DNA from: Cyanothece sp. BG0011 | GTDB lineage: Bacteria; Cyanobacteriota; Cyanobacteriia; Cyanobacteriales; Microcystaceae | Length of the DNA stretch: 64,000 nucleotides | Assembly (NCBI RefSeq): GCF_003013815.1 | Contig: NZ_PRLH01000093.1 | Span: 1-64,000, forward strand | Direction: 5' to 3' | Shown here: positions 57,045-64,000 of the stretch, one piece after another | Layout: each line of letters starts with the position of its first letter | How positions within the stretch are numbered: the stretch's first letter is position 1 | The notes under the pieces: generated by a model | Database searches by the model: none | Seen by the model: only the letters and a program-made list of their open reading frames with translations | Told to the model about the DNA's origin: nothing | Translations under genes and position numbers: made by a program

Positions 57045-57227
57045 ATGAGTACCCAAGATAGAGTTGAAGCAACCAAAAGCAACATTGAAGGAAAAGCCCA
57101 AGAGGCCATGGGAGAAATCACCGGAGATCCCCAAGATAAGGCTGAGGGTGAAGCCAAACAACAAAAAGCTGAAGTTCAACATAGCGTTGAAGATGCCAAA
57201 GACAAAGTCAAACAAGCTATCGACTAA
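57045..57227 (+). CDS. CsbD family stress protein
   Basis: A 60-residue, hydrophilic, Glu/Lys/Ala-rich protein with the CsbD layout: TKSNIEGKAQEAMGEITGDPQDKAEGEAKQ (in part), then EVQHSVEDAKDKVKQAI. CsbD-like proteins are general-stress proteins of unknown mechanism. It has a good AAAGGAGA ribosome binding site 11 nt before the ATG and its own terminator at 57252-57284, so it is monocistronic. Confidence 0.93.
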   Translation: MSTQDRVEATKSNIEGKAQEAMGEITGDPQDKAEGEAKQQKAEVQHSVEDAKDKVKQAID

Positions 57228-57251
57228 TCATTGTTGATCATTAAAGCTAAA

Positions 57252-57284
57252 AGTAGGAATGTTACCATAATTCCTGCTTTTTTT
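57252..57284 (+). terminator. intrinsic terminator after csbD
   Basis: AGTAGGAAT (57252-57260) pairs with ATTCCTGCT (57270-57278; one G-T wobble), 9-nt loop, followed by seven Ts (57278-57284). The clearest Rho-independent terminator in the window. Confidence 0.85.
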
Positions 57285-57618
57285 GTTGCGTTAATGAGGA
57301 AATGTTTCAGCCAATAATAAACAATATTAAAAAAGTGTTGATCATATAAAATTATCGGATAGAATATAAACAACAACGACTAACACCTAGATATAAGTTA
57401 TTAAGCTTGTTCTATAAAACCCCCATTTATTAAACAGGGAAAATATAAGACAACCCCCTCCTTATAGCTCTTACTCATTAATTTCATTGACTAAGAAGCA
57501 AATTCAAGGGATTTTGAGTTGTTTAATAATTAAATAACCGAAAGCCAGTTCTAAGTATTCAGTGCCAGAAATGCCACGCTTAGAGATGCCTATCCGCTTT
57601 CTTCAATGAGGATATAAT
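57285..57618. other. 334-bp spacer, nothing seen
   Basis: AT-rich DNA between the csbD terminator and the response-regulator gene. Probably holds the promoter of the latter. No open frame or repeat was noticed. Confidence 0.4.
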
Positions 57619-58068
57619 ATGGACCTGGTTTTTCCTTCTCACACTACTGCTCATACCCATCATCCATCACCGTTAATTCTAGGGGTTGATGGGGATGAAG
57701 ATAACTTATTATTGTTAACCTATATCATGCGATGTATTGGTTGCAGTTTGATCACCACTAACAACGGAAGCGATGTGTTTTCTTTTGTCAAAAATTATCA
57801 ACCTGACTTAATCTTATTAGATATTGTTTTGCCAGGATTGAGTGGGGTTGAGGTAATTGAGCAACTTAAAAGAGATGAAAAAACGAAGAACATACCCATT
57901 ATTGCTGTCACAGGGTTAGCTCATCCTGAAAAAAGAGATTATCTCCTAGAAATTGGTTGTGAACATTGTATTATTAAACCTTATCTCATTGAAGACTTAG
58001 AAAACGTCGTTTCTCATTATGTTAACAAACATTATTCCTTAACGACGGCCAAAAAATTAGTTAATTAG
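57619..58068 (+). CDS. single-domain response regulator
   Basis: A 149-residue protein: a His-rich leader (SHTTAHTHHPSP) and one receiver (about 18-138) with the acidic pair in GVDGDEDN, phospho-acceptor Asp68 (LILLDIVLPG), Thr in AVTGLAHPE, and Lys in IIKPY. GAGGA precedes the ATG by 7 nt. The leader with five His residues is unusual for a receiver. The 3' end overlaps the convergent DUF2294 gene by 8 bp. A partner kinase is probably one of those at 59.6-61.9 kb, but that is inference. Confidence 0.88.
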   Translation: MDLVFPSHTTAHTHHPSPLILGVDGDEDNLLLLTYIMRCIGCSLITTNNGSDVFSFVKNYQPDLILLDIVLPGLSGVEVIEQLKRDEKTKNIPIIAVTGLAHPEKRDYLLEIGCEHCIIKPYLIEDLENVVSHYVNKHYSLTTAKKLVN

Positions 58069-58474
58069 TTTTTTTTTGAATGGACTCCGGGTTACGCACT
58101 TTCGGAGTCTCTTCTAACACCACAATAATACCCATGCGTCCCGTTTCTAAGGTCACATCGCTCAAGATATCTCTAACAGATACTTTCAGAATCTCTTCAA
58201 TTAAGTCTTGTAATCGCGAACGGGTCAAATTATCTAAACTTTCACGAACTTTCTTAGCCAGAGACGATTCTCCTTCGTCGCTTAAAAACTGCTCTGTGGG
58301 ACTGACAGAGTTTTCAATAATTACCGCCAATTTTTGCTCAAATAAATGACAAATGGTCTTTCCTGGCTGATAGCCTAAATTGGTGCGATAAAAAGCCTGG
58401 ATGCTTTGAGAGAGGTGTCTCTCAAGCTGTCCACGGGTCGGATACTGCTCAGATGAAGAACTATCGATATTCAT
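58061..58474 (-). CDS. DUF2294 family protein
   Basis: A 137-residue protein with the DUF2294 pattern: TRGQLERHLSQSIQAFYRTNLGYQPGK (in part), CHLFEQKLAVIIENSVSPTEQFL and the C-terminal RDILSDVTLETGRMGIIVVLEE. Family proteins are seen next to transport and signalling genes in several bacteria, but the function is not known. Next upstream on the same strand is the LuxR-type regulator (94 bp away), so they may be co-transcribed. Convergent overlap of 8 bp with the receiver gene. Confidence 0.82.
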   Translation of the reverse strand: MNIDSSSSEQYPTRGQLERHLSQSIQAFYRTNLGYQPGKTICHLFEQKLAVIIENSVSPTEQFLSDEGESSLAKKVRESLDNLTRSRLQDLIEEILKVSVRDILSDVTLETGRMGIIVVLEETPKVRNPESIQKKTN

Positions 58475-58568
58475 AGTATTCCCTTCTATCTAGATGAAGA
58501 CTATCAATAATAAATCTCAAAGGTGTAAATTTAACGATAGCATTACATGGGAATTATATCTGAATTTT

Positions 58569-59306
58569 TTAGTCAACTAAACCCGATCGCAAGGCCCGAA
58601 CCGCTGCTTGAGTGCGATCGTTAGCACAGAGTTTATTGAGAATACTACGAACATGGGTTTTAACCGTTCCCACGGTGACATAAAGTCGTTCAGCAATTTG
58701 AGCGTTATTACAACCGGCAACGATTAGTTCTAAGACCTCTAATTCTTTGGGGGTTAAAGAAGAACTATCAACCATTTGCTGGGTATCTTCATCGAGTGCC
58801 TCGATCGCTCTGGTGTCATGAATGGGTTCAGGGGCCTCCACATCCATCACTAAATCAGACAATTGACCCGATTGCATTTGCTCAAGCACCACCCTGGCCA
58901 CCGTCGGCTCGATCCAGGCGTTCCCTTCATGGGTAATTTTGATAGCATTGACTAGAGTTTCTAGGGTGACATCCTTAATGCTATAGGAATCAGCCCCGGC
59001 AGCAAAGGCAGCTAACACAATCTCTTTGCTCGTGTTCATGGTCAATATCAAGACTTTCGTGTCGAGGAGTTCAGAGTCTTTTTGAGATTGTTTGAGTCGT
59101 TGACTTAATTCGATGCCATCAATATCCGGCAATCCAATATCAATCACCGCCACATCCGGTTGAGTTTCCCTTAAAACCTGCCAACCCTGACGACCATTGG
59201 CCGCTTCTCCTACCACGTCAATTTCCTTGACCTGTTCCAATGCTGCATGAAGACCAATGCGCGTTAAATCATGGTCTTCAATCAGTACAACCCGAATATT
59301 ACTCAT
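58569..59306 (-). CDS. NarL/FixJ (LuxR-type) response regulator
   Basis: A 245-residue regulator. Receiver (about 4-125) with LIEDHD, phospho-acceptor Asp56 (VAVIDIGLPDIDG) and Lys in SYSIKD. A linker of about 50 residues, acidic and with a run of Asp and Glu, leads to a LuxR helix-turn-helix (about 180-242: LTPKELEVLELIVAGCNNAQIAERL, then VGTVKTHVRSIL). An upstream in-frame start at 59336 exists; MSN at 59306 is the usual family start. Divergent from the histidine-kinase pair, which is a plausible partner. Confidence 0.9.
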   Translation of the reverse strand: MSNIRVVLIEDHDLTRIGLHAALEQVKEIDVVGEAANGRQGWQVLRETQPDVAVIDIGLPDIDGIELSQRLKQSQKDSELLDTKVLILTMNTSKEIVLAAFAAGADSYSIKDVTLETLVNAIKITHEGNAWIEPTVARVVLEQMQSGQLSDLVMDVEAPEPIHDTRAIEALDEDTQQMVDSSSLTPKELEVLELIVAGCNNAQIAERLYVTVGTVKTHVRSILNKLCANDRTQAAVRALRSGLVD

Positions 59307-59635
59307 TACCTCAATTAGCCTCCAACCGATAACCAATCATTTTAATTATAAGGGACTCTTATTATAAAACCTTGAGAGAATCAATGTATGGTTTTTGACC
59401 TACTTAATTTAAACAATATGTCAAAAGGTAGAGGAATATTCAGGATAAAGTCTTTCCTATAGGCCATCTATCAGAAAAATTGTTTCGTATAATTAAAATA
59501 TATAGATAAAATGACCATTTATCCCTATAGTTTAGTTAGCGATATTGATTAAATTTGTTACTGACGAAGGCTTCATTCACAACCACCCAATTAACACAAA
59601 CCTTTGGCGCAGGAAACTGTGTAGACTTTTCTGAA
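59307..59635. other. 329-bp divergent spacer, promoters only
   Basis: Lies between the LuxR-type regulator and the kinase operon. The kinase frame is open from TTG 59555, but those 27 codons do not match a receiver N-terminus and so are counted as leader. No repeat or small gene recognised. Confidence 0.4.
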
Positions 59636-60850
59636 ATGGAACAAGCTCTTAAGATTTTAATTATTGATAATGATAAGACGAATCGCTTGGCTATACAGCG
59701 ATCGCTAAAGCCTATTGTTCCCTTATTGGAATTGACGGAAGTCAACAGTCGCAAAAAAGCCATTTCTCTCCTCAAACAAAAATCATTTAACTGTGTCTTT
59801 TTAGGGTATTTATTATCCGATGCCGACGGACTGACCCTACTCAAAGAACTGCAAAATATGGGTATTCAAACCCCTTTTATTGTTTTAACCCCTTCAAAAA
59901 ATCAAGAAATCACCCAAGAATTTATCAAATCAGGGGCGTGGGACTATATTTTAGAATCAATGATCTCTCCTGATACTCTCTTAAAAACGTTAAAAAATTC
60001 TCTGCGTATTTATAAGGCCGAAAAAGCCTTAACATTAAGCAATCAAAAGTTACGAAAAAACAACGAAATTCTCAAACAAAAAAATAAAGAACTCAAGCAA
60101 CAACAAGAACAAATTAATCTCAAAAATTTACAACTGCAAGAAGCATCCCGTCGTCAGTCTCAATTTTTGGCCACCATTTCCCATGAATTACGAACCCCCA
60201 TGAATGCCATTATGGGATTTTCTCAACTGTTGTTGCGTCAATATCCTGATCCGCTTACCCCTCAACAGGTTGATATTGTACAACGGATTTTTAATAATAG
60301 TCAAAATCTCTTGAGTCTGATCAACGAAGTCTTAGATTTGTCTAAACTGAACACCGATCAGATGGATCTCAAGGTTGAAGAATTTGACTTAGGAGTTCTT
60401 CTACAATTCACTATTGAAGAATTATCGTCTTTGAGGTCCCATAAAAATCTCAGTTTAGAGGTTGATATTGATTTAAAAAATCCCTTAATTATTAATGATA
60501 AAAATTTTCTAAGGCGAATTATCATTAACCTGTTATCTAATGCCATTAAGTTTACCCCTGCCGGCAGTGTTAAGGTTAAGGTATGGGAGATCGATGCTGA
60601 AACAATTGCCATTAGTGTCGAAGATACCGGGGTTGGTATTGCCGAAGAAGATTTAGAGACCATTTTTACTCCTTTTCAACAAGTGGATCAAACCCTGACT
60701 CGTCAACATTCAGGAACCGGGTTAGGTTTAGCGATCGTTGACTCATTAATCAAAATGATGCAAGGTGAAATTCATGTCAGCAGTGAACTGGGGAAAGGTT
60801 CGGTCTTTCGAGTTGAAATTCCACGGTGTTTATCTTCTAATTTGTCATGA
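59636..60850 (+). CDS. pseudo-receiver - histidine kinase
   Basis: A 404-residue protein. Residues 6-125 have receiver topology (ILIIDNDKTN, FIVLTPSK), but the phospho-acceptor position in FLGYLLSDADG is Gly57, and the usual Lys is replaced (DYILES), so it cannot be phosphorylated in the normal way. A Gln/Lys-rich coiled coil (about 130-172) leads to HisKA with phospho-His about 183 (TISHELRTPMNAIM) and a complete HATPase (NAIKFTP, DTGVGI, GTGLGLAI). The next gene overlaps by 4 bp (ATGA), so the two kinases are translationally coupled. Start moved from TTG 59555 to ATG 59636. Confidence 0.9.
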   Translation: MEQALKILIIDNDKTNRLAIQRSLKPIVPLLELTEVNSRKKAISLLKQKSFNCVFLGYLLSDADGLTLLKELQNMGIQTPFIVLTPSKNQEITQEFIKSGAWDYILESMISPDTLLKTLKNSLRIYKAEKALTLSNQKLRKNNEILKQKNKELKQQQEQINLKNLQLQEASRRQSQFLATISHELRTPMNAIMGFSQLLLRQYPDPLTPQQVDIVQRIFNNSQNLLSLINEVLDLSKLNTDQMDLKVEEFDLGVLLQFTIEELSSLRSHKNLSLEVDIDLKNPLIINDKNFLRRIIINLLSNAIKFTPAGSVKVKVWEIDAETIAISVEDTGVGIAEEDLETIFTPFQQVDQTLTRQHSGTGLGLAIVDSLIKMMQGEIHVSSELGKGSVFRVEIPRCLSSNLS

Positions 60851-61917
60851 GTCACTATATTCTAGTCGTAGACGATATTCCAGATAATCTTTTTTTAGTT
60901 AAATTAGCACTCGAACAAGAGGGCCATGAATTGGTTTTGGTGAATGACGGTCCCTCTGCCTTAGCTCAAATTGATCGACGTCCTCCCGATCTGATTTTAC
61001 TCGATGTGATGATGCCGGGGATGGATGGGTATGAAGTCACCCAAAAAATTCGTGAAAATTCTAGCTTGTCTTATATCCCCATTCTCTTAATTACGGCCCA
61101 CGAACAGTCCAATGTGGTCAAGGGGTTAGATAGCGGGGCCGATGACTTTATTCGTAAACCCGTGCAAATCGATGAACTTCAAGCAAGGGTGAGATCCTTA
61201 CTGAGACTCAAACAAAGTATTGATCAACGAGAACACTTTGTTAGCTGTCTCACCCACGATTTACGAACTCCGTTAGTGGCGGCAGACCGAATGTTAAACC
61301 TGATTAATCAAGGACTGTTTGGAGAGATTACCCTCAAGACACAAGAAGCGATTAACAATATTATCCGTAGCAATGAAAACTTGCTAGAGATGATCAATAA
61401 GCTGTTAGATGTTCACTCTTACCAAGAAGGACAAAAAAAGCTCAGTTGTGTGACATTTAATTTCAAACATCTTACTGAACAAGTGATTGCAGAACTCACC
61501 CCGTTAGCGCAAGAAAAATCCTTAGCATTAGATCAGGATTGGCAAGCAGATATAGAGGAAATTTACGGCGATCGCCAAGAACTGCGACGGGTGTTAACGA
61601 ATATCATTAGTAATGCCATTAAATTCACCGATAATGGTTCGATTCACGTGCGGAGTTCTCTCGATGTCGGGGATCAAGAAGAGGATAATTGGTTAATTAT
61701 TGACATTGAAGATACCGGAATCGGTCTCAATGCTAAAGCCAAAGCCAAAATATTTAAGCGATTTTATCATACGAATCGTAAAGGGTTAGGCTATGGATTG
61801 GGACTGCATTTATGTCAACAAATTATCCAGTCCCACGGGGGGAAAATTAGTATTGAATCTGAAGTGGATCAAGGGAGTATTTTTACCCTTCGTTTACCCA
61901 TCCATTCTCTAGGTTAA
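60847..61917 (+). CDS. receiver - histidine kinase
   Basis: A 356-residue protein. The N-terminal receiver (about 4-122) is complete: VVDDIPDN, Asp53 (LILLDVMMPGMDG), Thr in LITAHE, Lys in IRKPVQ. HisKA carries phospho-His about 137 (LTHDLRTPLVAA) and the HATPase domain has NAIKFTDNGS, DTGIGL and GYGLGLHL. The receiver-first layout lets one kinase answer to another, and overlap with the upstream kinase suggests a relay. Convergent overlap of 9 bp with ald. No transmembrane helix, so cytoplasmic. Confidence 0.92.
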   Translation: MSHYILVVDDIPDNLFLVKLALEQEGHELVLVNDGPSALAQIDRRPPDLILLDVMMPGMDGYEVTQKIRENSSLSYIPILLITAHEQSNVVKGLDSGADDFIRKPVQIDELQARVRSLLRLKQSIDQREHFVSCLTHDLRTPLVAADRMLNLINQGLFGEITLKTQEAINNIIRSNENLLEMINKLLDVHSYQEGQKKLSCVTFNFKHLTEQVIAELTPLAQEKSLALDQDWQADIEEIYGDRQELRRVLTNIISNAIKFTDNGSIHVRSSLDVGDQEEDNWLIIDIEDTGIGLNAKAKAKIFKRFYHTNRKGLGYGLGLHLCQQIIQSHGGKISIESEVDQGSIFTLRLPIHSLG

Positions 61918-62994
61918 GTCGTTAAAGGCTTCTTGTACGGCCGGATGCACTAAAACCCCATCTTTGACATTGACCCCTTTAGCTAAACTGGCATCCTTTT
62001 CTAGGGCCTCTAACCCCTGATTTGCCAATTTCAAGACATAGGGTAAGGTACTATTATTCAAGGCTTGGGTGGCTGTCCAAGGAACTGCCCCAGGCATATT
62101 AGGAACGCCAAAATGTACCACCCCTTCGGCCACATAGGTAGGGGAACTATGGGAGGTAGTGCGTAAGGTTTCGATACATCCCCCTTGGTCCACGGCCACA
62201 TCGACGATCACCGAACCGGGGTGCATTTTTGAGACTAATTCCCTAGAGACTAAAGTTGGGGCCCGTTTTCCGGTCACTAACACGGCGCCGATTAATAAAT
62301 CCCCTTGAGGAACCGCTTTTTCAATGCTCGAAGCGTTACTATAGAGCAGTTCCACCCGTGAGCCAAACAGGGTTTCTAAATAGGCTAAACGGTCAACATT
62401 GATGTCAAAGATTTGCACTTTGGCCCCCATTCCCACCGCTATTTTAGCCGCTTCGGTGCCGACGATGCCCCCGCCTAAAATGACCACACGCCCAGCAGAA
62501 ACCCCAGGAATGCCCCCTAAAAGAACACCACGACCCCCTTGTTGTTTTTCTAAATATCGCGCCCCAAACTGCACAGATAAGCGGCCAGCAATGATACTCA
62601 TGGGGGTTAATAACGGGAGTCTTCCGTCGGGAAGTTCCACGGTTTCGTAAGCAATGGCCGTTATGTTCGATGAGATTAACGCTTTTGTTAAGTCCTTATC
62701 TGCTGCTAAATGGAGGTAAGTAAACAGCATTTTAGGATCGTTGAGATACTTATATTCTTCTTTGAGGGGTTCTTTAACTTTTATCACTAATTCTTGTTGC
62801 CATGCTTCGGCTGCACTGGTGACAATCTTCGCCCCTGCTTGTTGATAGTCTTCATCGGTAAACCCGGAGCCTACCCCGGCTTGGGTTTCAATCGAAACTT
62901 GATGTCCTTGATCTGATAATACCCTAACACTGTTAGGACTTAAGCCGATGCGAAACTCTTGATCTTTAATTTCTCTAGGGACACCAATTTTCAT
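61909..62994 (-). CDS. ald: alanine dehydrogenase
   Basis: A 361-residue NAD-dependent enzyme that interconverts alanine and pyruvate plus ammonia. KIGVPREIKDQEFRIGLSP, VKVKEPLKEEY (catalytic Lys about 73), TYLHLAAD and GGGIVGTEAAKIAVGMGAKV (Rossmann loop) are diagnostic. Length is normal. In cyanobacteria it links nitrogen and carbon metabolism. ATG at 62994. Convergent with the kinase gene, and separated from the OmpR regulator by a repeat-rich spacer. Confidence 0.95.
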   Translation of the reverse strand: MKIGVPREIKDQEFRIGLSPNSVRVLSDQGHQVSIETQAGVGSGFTDEDYQQAGAKIVTSAAEAWQQELVIKVKEPLKEEYKYLNDPKMLFTYLHLAADKDLTKALISSNITAIAYETVELPDGRLPLLTPMSIIAGRLSVQFGARYLEKQQGGRGVLLGGIPGVSAGRVVILGGGIVGTEAAKIAVGMGAKVQIFDINVDRLAYLETLFGSRVELLYSNASSIEKAVPQGDLLIGAVLVTGKRAPTLVSRELVSKMHPGSVIVDVAVDQGGCIETLRTTSHSSPTYVAEGVVHFGVPNMPGAVPWTATQALNNSTLPYVLKLANQGLEALEKDASLAKGVNVKDGVLVHPAVQEAFNDLT

Positions 62995-63085
62995 ATGACT
63001 CCTTACACCTAATGATGGTCTATTACTGTAGCTTACAAAAACTTTTGAGGAATGGCTAGGATTTTAAAGAAGGCAGGAGTTGAAA

Positions 63086-63235
63086 GGCAGAAGGCAGGAG
63101 GCCAGTTAGAGGGGGATTTTGACCCACCTCTAACTGAAGACCACCAAATCGCAGATTTTAGTGGGGGACTTAAACCCAGTTGGGCGACGCAGAAAGGCGT
63201 ACTTTGTGACAAAATTTTCCCTCCTGCCCTCTGCC
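63086..63235. repeat. MITE-like structured repeat with inverted ends
   Basis: GGCAGAAGGCAGGAGG (63086-63101) is mirrored by CCTCCTGCCCTCTGCC (63220-63235) with one mismatch. Inside are further hairpins: CAGTTAGAGG near 63103 with CCTCTAACTG near 63127, and CCACCAAATC with GATTTTAGTGG near 63140-63165. No open frame of note. This fills most of the ald-OmpR spacer. Confidence 0.65.
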
Positions 63236-63264
63236 CCCTGCCCCCTGCCTCGCCCGAAGGGCTG

Positions 63265-63942
63265 TTAATCTCGGAGAACGTAACCCACACCTCGAACGGT
63301 TTGGATCAGTCGTTTTTCTTGTTGGGCTTCTAATTTTAAGCGTAAATAGCGCACATAGACTTCAATAATATTAGAATCTCCCATAAAGTCGTAACCCCAG
63401 ACTCGTTCTAAGATTTGCTCTCGAGTGAGAACTTGTTTAGCATGGGACATTAAATAGTCGAGTAAGTCAAATTCTTTGGCCGTGAGTTCAATTAAACGAC
63501 TGCCACGAAACACTTCACGGGTGTTACGATTTAAACTAAGGTCTAAAAATTGTAATTGATCGGGATCTTCGTCGTGATTTCTCCTTAAGTTTGCCCGAAC
63601 TCTGGCTAATAATTCTTCTAAATTAAACGGTTTAACAATATAATCATCGGCCCCTGCATCTAACCCGGCGACGCGATCGCTGATATCATCTTTAGCGGTT
63701 AATAAAATAATGGGGACTTTACTCCCAGTTTGTCGCAGTCGTTTACAAATTTCGAGTCCTGAAATGCCTGGCAACATCCAATCTAATAAAATAAGGTCAA
63801 AGTTGCTTGCTCTTGCTGTTGTAAGTCCCGATAACCCATCATTAACTACAGTAACGTCATAGCCTTCATATTTCAGTTCTAACTCAATAAACTGAGCGAG
63901 TTTGGCTTCATCTTCAACCACTAAAAGACGGGGGTTACTCAT
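63265..63942 (-). CDS. OmpR/PhoB-family response regulator
   Basis: A 225-residue regulator. Receiver (about 5-118) with LLVVEDE, Asp54 (LILLDWMLPG), Thr in LLTAKDD and Lys in IVKPFN; C-terminal winged helix (about 128-223) with LTAKEFDLLDYLM, VLTREQILERVWGYDF and VEVYVRYLRLK-type recognition helix (IIEVYVRYLRLKLE), ending QTVRGVGYVLRD. All residues expected for phosphorylation and DNA binding are intact. The cognate kinase would be upstream, past the right edge (the gene's promoter is in the last 58 bases). Cyanobacteria have several such regulators (RpaB, ManR, RppA), and I cannot say which. Confidence 0.93.
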   Translation of the reverse strand: MSNPRLLVVEDEAKLAQFIELELKYEGYDVTVVNDGLSGLTTARASNFDLILLDWMLPGISGLEICKRLRQTGSKVPIILLTAKDDISDRVAGLDAGADDYIVKPFNLEELLARVRANLRRNHDEDPDQLQFLDLSLNRNTREVFRGSRLIELTAKEFDLLDYLMSHAKQVLTREQILERVWGYDFMGDSNIIEVYVRYLRLKLEAQQEKRLIQTVRGVGYVLRD

Positions 63943-64000
63943 GGTTAATACTTGTCAGATACAAAGTTTTCTAGTTTTAGGAGTCACCGAGTCAGGAGTT

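Overview
This 64 kb window is cyanobacterial chromosome. The evidence is the many copies of the HIP1 octamer GCGATCGC, the AT-rich base composition, and marker genes such as bciB (chlorophyll vinyl reductase), ictB-like, petR/petP, DUF29, DUF3177 and DUF561/Ycf23. The gene set suits a unicellular Crocosphaera/Cyanothece-type organism; that genus-level call is an inference. I found no rRNA, tRNA, CRISPR array or intact insertion sequence.

Layout. 1-9562 (minus) is one uninterrupted reading frame that runs off the left edge: a giant, probably secreted protein with 17 tandem CARDB-type beta-sandwich repeats. 10-17 kb holds pheA, a LON-domain protein, a zinc metallopeptidase-like protein, bciB, a Uma2 nuclease-like gene, and a receiver plus receiver-PAS-ATPase pair. 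17-22 kb holds sat, a caspase-like protein whose catalytic dyad reads Tyr/Ser, and a small accessory patch: a coiled-coil membrane protein between two near-identical hairpins, an 18-codon micro-ORF and a HigBA-type toxin-antitoxin pair. 22-28 kb (minus) is the str ribosomal cluster (iscA-like, rpsL, rpsG, fusA, tuf, rpsJ). 28-33 kb holds DUF29, a cupin, pabC-like and rlmN, then the petR-petP copper-switch operon and an M23 peptidase. 33-42 kb holds a Crp-type regulator, a 1803-residue Ser/Thr-plus-histidine kinase, ligA and a sulfotransferase. 43-50 kb holds tandem MscS channels, a HAD phosphatase, metK, a decayed BrnT toxin, three unknown small genes and the ictB-like gene. 50-57 kb holds lpxA-lpxB, a frameshifted DUF561 gene, nagB, a 57-residue basic protein, an MFS transporter, DUF3177 and csbD. 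57.6-64 kb is rich in signalling genes: four response regulators or receivers and two receiver-histidine kinases, interleaved with DUF2294 and ald.

Functional links. The str cluster supplies translation factors. lpxA/lpxB make lipid A, and nagB touches the same amino-sugar pool. petR/petP should switch plastocyanin and cytochrome c6 with copper. The 59.6-61.9 kb kinases overlap by 4 bp and are probably co-translated; the first has a receiver without its phospho-acceptor Asp. Intergenic DNA carries several families of C/G-rich dispersed and tandem repeats (52.3, 54.1, 56.7-56.9, 63.1 kb).

Limits. Function calls come from reading motifs by eye; no database search was run. Several starts were moved from the longest possible frame to an internal ATG, or kept at TTG/GTG, for the reasons given in the entries.
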